Of a DNA stretch of 45,921 nt, positions 9,524-19,703 are shown in pieces. The position numbers and the translations under genes are program-made. The DNA is from an uncultured Bacteroidales bacterium. GTDB lineage: Bacteria; Bacteroidota; Bacteroidia; Bacteroidales; FEN-979. How positions within the stretch are numbered: position 1 is the stretch's first letter; each line of letters begins with the position of its first letter. The notes below the pieces were generated by a model that was not told the DNA's origin, made no database searches, and saw only the letters and a program-made list of their open reading frames with translations. The stretch lies in NCBI GenBank assembly GCA_903915465.1, contig CAIWTA010000034.1:1-45921 (forward strand), written 5' to 3'.

Positions 9524-11845
9524 ATGAATATCAGATGTTTTATTTTGGGTTGCCTGCTTTTCGTGGGAAATTACTTGTATGCACAAAATGCCCCGATAAC
9601 CACTGCTCCGGCGATTGGAAATGCGGTTATCGGACAACATGTAACGACACCAATCACTGTGAAGGACTTCACTGATATTGGCACATTTTCTCTTACACTG
9701 GATTACCAAACTTCGGCTCTGACCTTCCTGAGCGCGACCTTTGATCCGGCATTTACCGGATTAACCGTAAATACTACAACTCCGGGAAAGATTATAATTA
9801 CCTGGACTGGGTCAGCCGGGATCACATTGCCCGACCAAACACAATTGCTGAATATTACCTTTACATATCTCTCCGGAATATCACTTTTAACCTGGAATAC
9901 CACAGGAACATCCTGTCAGTATAAAAAATTTGCAGGCGGTTCATATACGGTTTTAAATGATTCGCCAAAAACTTCCTATTATATTAATGGGGTAGTTGCT
10001 GCCCATTTAGCACCAAAGACCTATGCCCCCGTCATTACCAATGCTTCGCCAGGTACCATATATTTACCGATAACTGTGAAGAATTTTACCAGGATAAGTT
10101 CTCTCTACCTTATGTTTACTTATGATGTTAATACCCTGGCTTACCAGAATTCATTTACTGCAAATCCAGGATTGTCCGGTGATTTCCAGGTTGGAAACCA
10201 ACCAGGGCTATTTATTATTTCCTGGTATGGAAATCCCGGCACTTTGACGGATGGCAGCACATTGGTTACCCTGAAATTTAATTATACCAACTCTGCTGGA
10301 AATGCAAATTTCTCTGCGCTTACCTGGTATGAATGTGGCCCATGCTGTGAATATACTGATGAATCCTCAAATATTCTGTACGATTCACCTACGGGTGATT
10401 ATTATTTCAACGGCCTTGTAACCGGGCAAGTATCCCCGGTTACCTGGTTGCCCTCAATCAGCAATGCAACACCCGGAAACACAATCCCTGTCCCTGTCCA
10501 GGTGAACGGTTTCACCAACATCAGAGCTATATCCCTGACCTTTAAATACGATCCTGCAGTTCTGACGCTTCCTACAGGAGCATTTACGCCCAATCCGATT
10601 TTTGGCGGTACACTTCTGGTTAGCAATCGACTTCCCGGGCCAGATGGGAAACGTACCATTGTGATCGGCTGGAATGGGAGCCCTAAAACTTTACCAACCG
10701 GAAGCTCCATTGTGACATTTAATTTTAATTATCTTTCCGGCGCTACTCCGCTAAGATGGTGTACCGGAAGTGATTCTTGTGAGTATGCTGATGCCTTGTT
10801 TAATCCATTATGGAAGAGCCCGCCTGGCCAGTATTTTCTGGATGGGCTCATTGCTTCGCATGTTGCGCCCATAACCAAAATTGAAACGGGAGCTGGAATA
10901 ATCGGAAAATCGCTGGGAATTCCTGTAACGGTCATTAATTTTACCAATATTGGTGGCTTTACCCTGACCCTGAATTATGATCCTGGAGTAATACACTACG
11001 AAATGGCATCCCTTGCTTCCACCATTGGAGGTACATTTACATCAACCAATGCCGGACCGGGTCAGCTTATAATGCAATGGACGGGGCCACCAACTACTTT
11101 GCCTGATGGCAGTATTTTAGTCGAAATTTCCTTCACTTATCTTGGAGGAAATACTTCTCTCCAATGGTTTTGTAATGGAAATTCGTGCCTTGTTTATGAG
11201 GGTTTGACGATGCTGCCATTGTATGATCAGCCAAAAACAACATTTTATACAACTGGCTCAGTATCTCCAGGAAAGAGCTGTAACCTTTCGTTACTTCTTG
11301 AAAGCTTATATGGCGGCGGCGGTACTTTAAATAAAGCACAGGATGAACTGGGAGATCATTTCTCCGAAACTACAGCAGATGAGATCACTGTTGAATTACA
11401 CAAAGCTTCTGATTACTCTGTAATTGACTATCGAGCAATAAAAGTCATGTTAAACACTAACGGCCTGGCAACATTTGCAGTGCCAACCACATTCACAAAA
11501 CGGTGCTATTTAGCCATTAAACACCGTAACAGCATTGAAACCATAACAGCCGACTCTGTATCCTTTAGCGGAAGCACCTTCTCTTATTCATTTAATACCG
11601 CCACGAAAGCTTTTGGCTCAAATATGAAACAGATGCCCGATGGCGTTTACGTAATTTATGTAGGCGACAGCAATCAGGACGGTATTGTTGATGGTTCTGA
11701 CATTTCGGATATAGGGAACTTAGCAGACATTGGAGCCAGTGGTTACATCCCGGAAGACCTGAATGGAGATGGTTTGGTTGATGGGTCTGATATCTCCCTT
11801 TTCGGAAACAATGCTGACGCAGGTATCGGGGCTATTTATCCATAA
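9524..11845 (+). CDS. Scaffoldin-like secreted protein (773 aa): four tandem cohesin-like domains, linker module, C-terminal dockerin
   Basis: Signal peptide MNIRCFILGCLLFVGNYLYAQ; cohesin-like repeats at about 9587-10008, 10009-10430, 10431-10861 and 10862-11277; dockerin GDSNQDGIVDGSDIS...EDLNGDGLVDGSDIS at about 11663-11842. Confidence 0.88.
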   Translation: MNIRCFILGCLLFVGNYLYAQNAPITTAPAIGNAVIGQHVTTPITVKDFTDIGTFSLTLDYQTSALTFLSATFDPAFTGLTVNTTTPGKIIITWTGSAGITLPDQTQLLNITFTYLSGISLLTWNTTGTSCQYKKFAGGSYTVLNDSPKTSYYINGVVAAHLAPKTYAPVITNASPGTIYLPITVKNFTRISSLYLMFTYDVNTLAYQNSFTANPGLSGDFQVGNQPGLFIISWYGNPGTLTDGSTLVTLKFNYTNSAGNANFSALTWYECGPCCEYTDESSNILYDSPTGDYYFNGLVTGQVSPVTWLPSISNATPGNTIPVPVQVNGFTNIRAISLTFKYDPAVLTLPTGAFTPNPIFGGTLLVSNRLPGPDGKRTIVIGWNGSPKTLPTGSSIVTFNFNYLSGATPLRWCTGSDSCEYADALFNPLWKSPPGQYFLDGLIASHVAPITKIETGAGIIGKSLGIPVTVINFTNIGGFTLTLNYDPGVIHYEMASLASTIGGTFTSTNAGPGQLIMQWTGPPTTLPDGSILVEISFTYLGGNTSLQWFCNGNSCLVYEGLTMLPLYDQPKTTFYTTGSVSPGKSCNLSLLLESLYGGGGTLNKAQDELGDHFSETTADEITVELHKASDYSVIDYRAIKVMLNTNGLATFAVPTTFTKRCYLAIKHRNSIETITADSVSFSGSTFSYSFNTATKAFGSNMKQMPDGVYVIYVGDSNQDGIVDGSDISDIGNLADIGASGYIPEDLNGDGLVDGSDISLFGNNADAGIGAIYP
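11663..11842 (+). other. Dockerin type I-like module of the four-cohesin protein
   Basis: DSNQDGIVDGSD and DLNGDGLVDGSD loops at the C-terminus. Confidence 0.8.
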
Positions 11846-11878
11846 GAATATTCCTTCTTTAAATTCTATTTTGTTACT

Positions 11879-13861
11879 ATGATTATCAGGTGGTTGTTCA
11901 TAGGATTTTTGCTCATGCTTATTCATTGTCTGGAAGCACAGAATGCACCTGTTACAACTATAGCAACCGTTACCAATGCAATTCCCAGCCAGGACATCAC
12001 CGTTCCGATAACTGTTACAGGTTTTAATAACATTGGTTCAGCCACACTGACACTGGATTATGATTATTCAAAGCTGCATTTCGTTTCAGGAACTGAAAAT
12101 CCCCTTCTTTCCGGAAATTTCAACGTGGGAGATAATGACCTTGGAACTGGTATGCATCGCGTGGTGCTCGGATGGTACGGGTCGGGAACATCTTTGCCAA
12201 ACGGAACCTGGATTGTAAATTACATCTTTACTTATCTTACAGGAACCCCATCCCTGCAATGGTACGAAATGGGGCCATCTTGTGAATATACCGATGCAAA
12301 CGCCAATATTCTCAACGACATTCCTACATCTTCTTATTATATCAATGGCTTAGTATGTGGTTCTATGTCAGGGCCTGGCTTGGTAACCGGCAGTAGTTCT
12401 ATTTGCCAGGGTCAGACATCTGTTGCTTACAGCATCGCTCCTTTGCAGAATGTAACGGGATATCATTGGGCTGTTCCGCCAGGATCTTCAATTGCCAGTG
12501 GAAATAATACCAACGCAATTACGGTCGACTTCTCTCCTTCTGCCGCTTCCGGGAATGTTGCTGTAAATGGGGTAAACGAATGTGGAAATGGTACAGTTGC
12601 ATCATTGCCGGTAGCTGTCTATAACCTGCCCGTTGCAAATGCCGGTAATGATACGACCATCTTATATGGAACTTCTGCATTCCTTCACGCAGCCAATGGA
12701 GGAACCGGTTCATATATTTATTCTTGGTCTCCTGAAAATCTGCTGGTTAATCCGAATGTTCAAAATCCGCAAACTGTGCAGCTTACTTCGACTACCATTT
12801 TCCATCTTGTTGTTACAAACCAGGGATCACCCTGCACGAGCAGTGATAATATTGCCGTAGCGATTTCAGGAGGAGCACTGAGCATCAATCCTACCGCGGT
12901 TCCTGGCAATATTTGCCGTACCTCTTATGCCCAGCTTTTTGCAAATGCAGGCGGAGGCACCGGGAACTATAGCTATTCCTGGACTTGCATTCCGGCAGGA
13001 ACCCCTCCATGGACTTCCAACTTAGCCAATCCTTTAGTCAGCCCGGATTCTTCAAGTCATTATTTCCTGACCGTTACCGATGGGTTTTCTACTTCTTCCG
13101 GATCAACAAACCTTATCATCGACCAACTGCCAGCTGCTGCAATCAGCGGTGGCGATTCTCTTTGCGAAGACGGATCGATGACTATTATCCGGATTGATCT
13201 CACCGGCATTCCCCCCTGGTCATTTATTTATTCAAATGGCCTGACATCAACCACAATAAACAATCAAATCAATACTCCTTACCTGATTGTGACTTCAGAT
13301 CCGGGAATTTACACGGTGCTTTCAATTAATGACGAGAATTGTTATGGTACCACATATGGCGCTGCACCTGTCAGGGTATTCCCAATTCCGGTAGCACCGA
13401 TAATTACACAAACTGGATCTATCCTCTTCTCGAACTCATCCTCCGGAAATCAATGGTACAGAAACCTGGTCGCTATTTATGGTGCGACAAACCAAAGCTA
13501 TACTCCAACTGAAAATGGGCAATATTACGCCATTGTCACTCTGAATGGATGCAGTTCGGATTCGTCCAACAATCTCGATGTAACAATTATAAATACAGAA
13601 AATTATCTTTTCAGCAACTTTCACATTTTCCCAAACCCTGCAAAAGATATTTTGCTAATAAAAACATCCGGCCCTCCTGATGAATTCATTAATGTAAAAA
13701 TTTTTTCAAGTTATGGCAGATTCTTGAAAAATTATGAATTCACAGGTGGGCCTTTATTTAATGAATACCGTATTGATATACGAAATTTTGACGGCGGGGT
13801 TTATTTGCTCATGATTGAGAATGGCAGAAAAAACATTATTCAAAAACTTATTATCTTGTGA
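11879..13861 (+). CDS. Secreted protein (660 aa) with N-terminal cohesin-like domain, PKD/Ig-like region and T9SS C-terminal sorting domain; candidate anchoring protein
   Basis: Signal peptide MIIRWLFIGFLLMLIHCLEAQ; cohesin-like VPITVTGFNNIGSATLTLDYDYSKLHF...SLQWYEMGPSCEYTD; C-terminus FHIFPNPAKDILLIKTSG...GGVYLLMIENGRKNIIQKLIIL. Confidence 0.88.
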   Translation: MIIRWLFIGFLLMLIHCLEAQNAPVTTIATVTNAIPSQDITVPITVTGFNNIGSATLTLDYDYSKLHFVSGTENPLLSGNFNVGDNDLGTGMHRVVLGWYGSGTSLPNGTWIVNYIFTYLTGTPSLQWYEMGPSCEYTDANANILNDIPTSSYYINGLVCGSMSGPGLVTGSSSICQGQTSVAYSIAPLQNVTGYHWAVPPGSSIASGNNTNAITVDFSPSAASGNVAVNGVNECGNGTVASLPVAVYNLPVANAGNDTTILYGTSAFLHAANGGTGSYIYSWSPENLLVNPNVQNPQTVQLTSTTIFHLVVTNQGSPCTSSDNIAVAISGGALSINPTAVPGNICRTSYAQLFANAGGGTGNYSYSWTCIPAGTPPWTSNLANPLVSPDSSSHYFLTVTDGFSTSSGSTNLIIDQLPAAAISGGDSLCEDGSMTIIRIDLTGIPPWSFIYSNGLTSTTINNQINTPYLIVTSDPGIYTVLSINDENCYGTTYGAAPVRVFPIPVAPIITQTGSILFSNSSSGNQWYRNLVAIYGATNQSYTPTENGQYYAIVTLNGCSSDSSNNLDVTIINTENYLFSNFHIFPNPAKDILLIKTSGPPDEFINVKIFSSYGRFLKNYEFTGGPLFNEYRIDIRNFDGGVYLLMIENGRKNIIQKLIIL

Positions 13862-13916
13862 GAGTGGCTCTGAATAAATAGCATAATTAAAAAACTAATA
13901 AATTATTATTTTTTTC

Positions 13917-13950
13917 TTGTTTTTTTATATATTTATTTTTTCTATCTTTG
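13917..13950 (+). promoter_or_regulatory. Bacteroidetes-type promoter (TTG-N23-TATCTTTG)
   Basis: TTG at 13917-13919 and TATCTTTG at 13943-13950, in an AT-rich intergenic region 71 nt upstream of the 14021 start. Confidence 0.65.
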
Positions 13951-14020
13951 CATTGCTACAACTACACATTAAATATGAAACCTCTTTTATTTACAAAATT
14001 TAACCCTAAAACATTGTGAT

Positions 14021-15826
14021 ATGAAGAAAAATGTACTAATTTGTTCAATGATCTTTCTATTGATCGGGTTGAACACAGGATTTGCCAGAGAAATTTACCC
14101 TCAAACAGACACTGTTCGTGTATGGTCAGGATTAACAGACACAGATTGGTTTCTTGCGAGTAACTGGGAAGGGGCAATTGTCCCATCAGATAATGATGTC
14201 GTAGTAATTCCTTCGAACTTACAACGGTATCCGGTTTTGGGACCAAATGAATACGTTATCTGCAACGGTCTTACCATTAATGACGTAGGGGATTTTGATA
14301 AAATGCCTTCCGGCGGAAGAATGGTTGTTTCCGGCGATTTTTATATTGATGGATCTCTGACTATCAAGGTTGGCGGTTTTCTGGATATCACTGACGGAGG
14401 TTCGCTTACAATTACCGAGAATTTGAAAAACTCCGGCAGCATGATTATTGAAAATGGAGGATCCCTGATTACAGGAGGAACCGTCACAGGTCTTGCCAGC
14501 GTAATCCGGGAATTTCCCAATGATTTAGGATGGCATTTAATTTCTTCACCGGTGGATTACCAGGAAATCTGTAACGGTTCCTTTGCCCCTTTGCCATCAA
14601 ACTTCGCAACTACACCGGCAAATACATGGGATTTCTATAAATGGTCAGCCGATTGCCCAATAGAACCTTTACTGCGCTGGAGAAATTTAAGAAATTTGGA
14701 TTTATCAGTCAATACTGCTGATTTTGGGACTGCCCCAAAATTTGATGTTCAGAAAGGCTATCTTGCAGCATACAACCCCGGTTTCTCTACAACGAAAACT
14801 TTTTATGGAACACCCAATACAGGAGATCAAACATTTAATTTCCTTGATGTTACCAGTAATTGTTCATGGGAATTAGCCGGTAATCCATATCCTTCTGCAT
14901 TTGTCTGGGATGATGTAGCCGGAAAAGGGAATTTAATGTCTGGCTATTATTACGTTTGGAACGAGTTACGTGCAGGAAGTCCAGGATATGAAGCATATCT
15001 GGATGGAGCCTATCATTCAACCGGAGTAAATGGCAATATTCCCCCTATGCAAGGATTTTTTGTAAAAGTCGATCCTTCTAAGTCAAAACAAATTGATGTT
15101 CCTAATTCTTCCCGAATTCATGATAGTAACCATTGGTTAAAAAACACCTCTGTTACCCCGTCAAATCAGCTGATTATTACTATGGGAACAGCAACAGTTT
15201 ATGATGAGGCTTACATCATCTTTGGAACAAATGGAAGCTTAGGCAAAGATTGGTATGATGCAGAAAAAATGTTTAGTATTAACAATCAGGTTCCTCAGGT
15301 TTATACCATTGTCGATAACGACCTGAAAACACTTATCAATGCAATGCCATTTACAAATTACCCAGTGAGCATTCCAGTCGGAATCATTACTCCAAATCAA
15401 GGAACTTTTTCTTTTAAGGTTACCGGATTTGATAGTTTTACATCCTTCCCTGGGTTATCATTGGAAGATTTAAAATTGAATACTTCGCAAAATATGGTTG
15501 CAAATCCTGTTTATTCTTTCACTGCTGATGGAAATGAAGATGCCAGCCGCTTCCTTTTGCATTTTTCCGGACCAATCGGTATCAGTGAAAAGAACACCAG
15601 TACAATCAACATCTACTCCAACGAAAAAACCGTTTTCATCAACAACCCTGCTGGTTTTCACAATGCACAGGTAAGTGTAAGCAACCTGTTAGGACAGGAA
15701 ATCTTAACCCGGAAGCTGAGTGATCAGAATTTGAACCAAATTAATGTAAATGCACTGAAAGGCTATTACATTGTAAAGGTTCAGACCGAATCTTCTGTGC
15801 AAACAGCCAAGGTTTATATTAATTAA
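14021..15826 (+). CDS. Secreted T9SS-sorted protein (601 aa)
   Basis: Signal peptide; WSGLTDTDWFLASNWEGAIVPSDNDVVIP motif; GNPYPSAFVWDDV; C-terminal sorting domain ending GYYIVKVQTESSVQTAKVYIN. Confidence 0.87.
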   Translation: MKKNVLICSMIFLLIGLNTGFAREIYPQTDTVRVWSGLTDTDWFLASNWEGAIVPSDNDVVVIPSNLQRYPVLGPNEYVICNGLTINDVGDFDKMPSGGRMVVSGDFYIDGSLTIKVGGFLDITDGGSLTITENLKNSGSMIIENGGSLITGGTVTGLASVIREFPNDLGWHLISSPVDYQEICNGSFAPLPSNFATTPANTWDFYKWSADCPIEPLLRWRNLRNLDLSVNTADFGTAPKFDVQKGYLAAYNPGFSTTKTFYGTPNTGDQTFNFLDVTSNCSWELAGNPYPSAFVWDDVAGKGNLMSGYYYVWNELRAGSPGYEAYLDGAYHSTGVNGNIPPMQGFFVKVDPSKSKQIDVPNSSRIHDSNHWLKNTSVTPSNQLIITMGTATVYDEAYIIFGTNGSLGKDWYDAEKMFSINNQVPQVYTIVDNDLKTLINAMPFTNYPVSIPVGIITPNQGTFSFKVTGFDSFTSFPGLSLEDLKLNTSQNMVANPVYSFTADGNEDASRFLLHFSGPIGISEKNTSTINIYSNEKTVFINNPAGFHNAQVSVSNLLGQEILTRKLSDQNLNQINVNALKGYYIVKVQTESSVQTAKVYIN

Positions 15827-15856
15827 CAGAACTATTCATCATTAAAAATTCAGACT

Positions 15857-16102
15857 ATGAAAAAATATTTCAGACTATTAATGGTTCTGACAACGCTCTT
15901 TACCTTGGTAATGGTACTACCGGCCAGTGGACAGGCACCTCCTCCTCCTACACATGGCCAAAACGGGAATCAACCAGGTGGCGGCGCAACAGGATGTCCG
16001 CTTGATCGAACAGACGGAATTATTTTCGCGTTGGTAATTAGTCTTGGTTATGCAGGATTAATGCTTTATCAACGAGGTAAAAAGAACAGAGAAGTTTTGT
16101 AG
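15857..16102 (+). CDS. Small PID-CTERM-like protein: signal peptide, Pro/Gly-rich segment, C-terminal transmembrane helix with basic tail
   Basis: APPPPTHGQNGNQPGGGATGCPLDRTDGIIFALVISLGYAGLMLYQRGKKNREVL; same layout as the 78-aa ORF at 19704. Confidence 0.7.
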   Translation: MKKYFRLLMVLTTLFTLVMVLPASGQAPPPPTHGQNGNQPGGGATGCPLDRTDGIIFALVISLGYAGLMLYQRGKKNREVL

Positions 16103-16173
16103 ATAAACACAATTCTTTCCGGATCGAAGTAGCCAGGTAATTCTGCGCTCAGATCCAACATTAACCTTTGAAT

Positions 16174-16215
16174 AAAATCCCGGTCAGGATAATCCTGACC
16201 GGGATTTTTGTTTTT
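16174..16215 (+). terminator. Rho-independent terminator
   Basis: AAAATCCCGGTCAGGA-TAA-TCCTGACCGGGATTTT (16174-16208), perfect 16-bp stem, followed by a T-rich run (tgtttttt). Confidence 0.92.
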
Positions 16216-16472
16216 TATTCATGGGATGTTTCTCGAAAAATGAACATTATCAATCCTAAAAAAATCGTGTAACTCTTCCTATCTCAGCATCAAATTCTTC
16301 ATTATTAACAAGAATTACCTTATCCCTTCGGAAAAAATTTATTAACACCCCTGATACCTTTTCGGAAAAAGACGATTAATCAACAATTCGTGTTGCATGT
16401 GTTTGATTTGAACATAACAAATGGTCTCACCGTTCCTTTGTAATGAAATATTAGCCACTAAATACAAATACC

Positions 16473-19400
16473 ATGAAAAAATTTGCATCTCTACTTCTCC
16501 TGACCCTCGGAATGCGTTCTTTGGGATATGGAACAACTTACTATTCCCAGGGATCGGTTGCACCGGAATTGTTTGTTAGCTGGAATGACTGCCGCACCGG
16601 CGGAGGAAATTCACCGTTAAACTTTACTTCAGGGGATTTTTTTATTGTACAAAATGGCCATTCAATGACCGACGGGGCAAATTGGTCAATTTCCGGTGCG
16701 GGATCAAAATTATGGATAGAGGATGGTGGTGTTCTTACTGCAAATTTCCCGATCACCCTCGCCAAAGCAACAACTTTTCAAATTGATAATGGAGGCACAT
16801 TTATCCACAATAACACAGGTGCCCCGTCTTCCACAATCTTTAATGGAACAGAATATTTTTGCCCCAACAGTACTTTTTGGATAAAAAACTGGATAGGGAA
16901 TCTTTATGTCATTCCTTTTGGTATCACTTGGGGAAACCTGATAATCGATATTCCTTCATTAAACGGAAGCTGGAACCAGGTAGGGAATGTCGCCACTGTC
17001 AATGGAACCCTTGACATTCGTCAAACGGGTGGAAATGAAAATGAATTCCGGCTCTGTTCCAGGACTGGCATGACATACACGTTTAATATTGCAAACATCA
17101 ACGTTTCTGGCGGTATTCTAAATATCCAGGGTGGAGGAACTACTGGGCTACCTTGCATGTATACTATTGTTTCAGGAGATATTAACCTGTCGGGAGGTAA
17201 AATTGATCTTGGTACTAATGGAATTTCCACCATAAGTGTTGGTGGAAATCTGACAGTTTCTGGTAGCGGAATAATGATCAACTCCAGTGCAACAGCAAAG
17301 ATCATTTTTAACAATACCGGAGCACAAAGTGTCTGCCTAAATGCTGATGCAATGAGTACAAATCTGATCAGCGTGGATATAAATGTTGGAAGCACTATCA
17401 ATATGAACTCCATTTGGGCAATGAGTCCATTAGCAACAATAAATATTTATGGCTCATTAAATACGAACAGTTATACATTTAAAGCCAGAGCAATCAATGT
17501 TGGCGGTATTTTAAATCTTGGGACAGGAATTCTGGAACAGGTAGGCACTGCTGCAATTATTGTGGGTGGTCCTTCATTGGGAAATACAGGAACTATTAAT
17601 TGCAACGGAGTGATTAATATGGCCCCATCATCGTTTGCTTCGTTTTTAATTCAGCCTGGCGGAGTTGTCAATTTGAATGCCGGAATCATCAACATGAATC
17701 ATACAATGGCTTCATTTTTTATTGATACCGGAGGAACATTAAATTGTGGTACAGGCAAAGTTGCCAGTATTAACTCAACACTATCAACATTTATTTTGAA
17801 TCCCGGGGGAACACTGACGATCGGATCCCATGAGGGGATCAGTTTGAGCGAGACAACCGGTAATATACAGGTTGGTGGATCAAGAAACTTCCATTTTGGT
17901 GCGAATTACGGTTATACCGGAATGATACCGCAAGTCACTGGAAATGGCTTGCCCACCACAGTGAATGATTTGACTATCAACAATGAGTCAGGAGTTTCGC
18001 TGACCAATGATGTCCTTGTGAATAATACCCTTCTTTTAATCGCCGGTGCCATCGTACCCGGAGGAAAAATCTTGTCGTATAGTGAAAATGGCAACCTGGA
18101 GTACAACGGAACTTTTTATTCAACCACAGCAGATGTCGAGTTTCCGTCAATGAATGGTCCTGCGTTTCTGACCATAAATAATTGCGCTCCTTCAGGAATT
18201 GCTTTACATGCGAACCGCATATTAACCGGATCATTAACAATTGCCGATACGAAACAATTTGTTATTCCTGCCGGAATAAGTCTCACGGTAAACGGATCAG
18301 TCACATTAAACGGGAGCGATTGCCTGGAAATCATGTCCGACGGATCGTTCATCGACAGCGGAATGCAATCGGCCGGTTCAGGTACGGCCATTGTTGACCG
18401 ATATATTACTGCAAATGCCTGGCACTATATTTCATCTCCTGTACAGGAAGCGTGCACAGCAATCTTTCTTGGCGATTACATTAAACCCTATGCAGAAGGA
18501 ACTTTGGGGTTCGGCCCTTACATTGTCTCGCCCTCCGTGATGTTGAAACCCATGCAAGGTTATGCAGTGTGGCCGACAATGAACCATACTATTGTTTTCA
18601 GCGGGGGAAAGCTCAATACAGGAAACCTGGAAGCAGACGTTTCAAGAACTTATACCGGGCAAACCGGAAATAATGAGTATGATGGATGGAACCTTGTTGG
18701 AAATCCTTATCCCTGTTCGATCGACCTGGATTTACTTCATGAAACATGGGATAACGTGGAAGAAACCGCATATTTCTGGGATCAGTCATTATCTGCCAGC
18801 GGAAATTATAGTGTTTACCCGGCCAAGACCGGTTTTGGAACACATTCGCAATATGCTCCGGCAATGCAGGGATTTTTTGTCCGTTGCAATGCCTTCGCAT
18901 CTCACGAAACTCCCGGTTTCGGCATAATCCGGTTTAATATCGCATCGAAAGTGCATTCCTCCGAAATTTTCTTAAAAAAAAACAAACAAGTGTCCAACGC
19001 AATTTTCATTAAAGTTACAGGATCTGCAAATCCATTCTATGATGAATTGGTTGTCCATTTTGATTCCAACACAACAACCGGTTATGATCCAGGTTATGAT
19101 GCAAATAAATTATGGGGATTGAAGGAAGCTCCTCAAATATATACAGTTATCGGCAACAATGTGAATCTGACGGTCAACGCTTTACCTTTTGACAGTGCCA
19201 ATGTTGTAGTTCCTATGGGGTTCAAAACCGAAATTTCGGGTAATTACGAAATGACAATTGATAGTATCGGTACTTTCGGGAAAGAGGTCTCTATCATTCT
19301 TGAGGATTTAAAGCTACAGATAAGCCAGGATCTGAAGTCTGCCCCTAACTACAGATTTTATTATGAGCAGACTGATTTGCCAGAACGCTTTTTGCTTCAT

Positions 19401-19673
19401 TTCAACAATCATAAATTAGGTGTCAAGGCAGTTGAAAAATACCGATCGCTGAAAATTTACTCTTCAGGTAGTGATATTTTTATCTGCAATTTCTCTGAAA
19501 AACCAGTGAATGGAACAATTTTTCTTTACGACTTGGTTGGCCGGGAATTAGTTCATTCTTCCTTAAAAGCCGAACAGATTAACAGGATAAACACTGGCTG
19601 GAGAAGAGGGTGTTATCTCATTAAAGTAGTTTCAAACCTGGGAATTTTTACCCGGTCAGTTTATCTTAATTAA
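16473..19673 (+). CDS. Large secreted T9SS-sorted protein (1066 aa) with beta-helix-like Gly/Asn-rich region
   Basis: N-terminal signal; repetitive GGTLNCGTGK/GGILNLGTG motifs; GWNLVGNPYPCSIDLDL; C-terminal sorting domain ending GCYLIKVVSNLGIFTRSVYLN. Confidence 0.87.
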   Translation: MKKFASLLLLTLGMRSLGYGTTYYSQGSVAPELFVSWNDCRTGGGNSPLNFTSGDFFIVQNGHSMTDGANWSISGAGSKLWIEDGGVLTANFPITLAKATTFQIDNGGTFIHNNTGAPSSTIFNGTEYFCPNSTFWIKNWIGNLYVIPFGITWGNLIIDIPSLNGSWNQVGNVATVNGTLDIRQTGGNENEFRLCSRTGMTYTFNIANINVSGGILNIQGGGTTGLPCMYTIVSGDINLSGGKIDLGTNGISTISVGGNLTVSGSGIMINSSATAKIIFNNTGAQSVCLNADAMSTNLISVDINVGSTINMNSIWAMSPLATINIYGSLNTNSYTFKARAINVGGILNLGTGILEQVGTAAIIVGGPSLGNTGTINCNGVINMAPSSFASFLIQPGGVVNLNAGIINMNHTMASFFIDTGGTLNCGTGKVASINSTLSTFILNPGGTLTIGSHEGISLSETTGNIQVGGSRNFHFGANYGYTGMIPQVTGNGLPTTVNDLTINNESGVSLTNDVLVNNTLLLIAGAIVPGGKILSYSENGNLEYNGTFYSTTADVEFPSMNGPAFLTINNCAPSGIALHANRILTGSLTIADTKQFVIPAGISLTVNGSVTLNGSDCLEIMSDGSFIDSGMQSAGSGTAIVDRYITANAWHYISSPVQEACTAIFLGDYIKPYAEGTLGFGPYIVSPSVMLKPMQGYAVWPTMNHTIVFSGGKLNTGNLEADVSRTYTGQTGNNEYDGWNLVGNPYPCSIDLDLLHETWDNVEETAYFWDQSLSASGNYSVYPAKTGFGTHSQYAPAMQGFFVRCNAFASHETPGFGIIRFNIASKVHSSEIFLKKNKQVSNAIFIKVTGSANPFYDELVVHFDSNTTTGYDPGYDANKLWGLKEAPQIYTVIGNNVNLTVNALPFDSANVVVPMGFKTEISGNYEMTIDSIGTFGKEVSIILEDLKLQISQDLKSAPNYRFYYEQTDLPERFLLHFNNHKLGVKAVEKYRSLKIYSSGSDIFICNFSEKPVNGTIFLYDLVGRELVHSSLKAEQINRINTGWRRGCYLIKVVSNLGIFTRSVYLN

Positions 19674-19703
19674 TACAAATACTCATTTCCACAACAAACA
19701 AAG

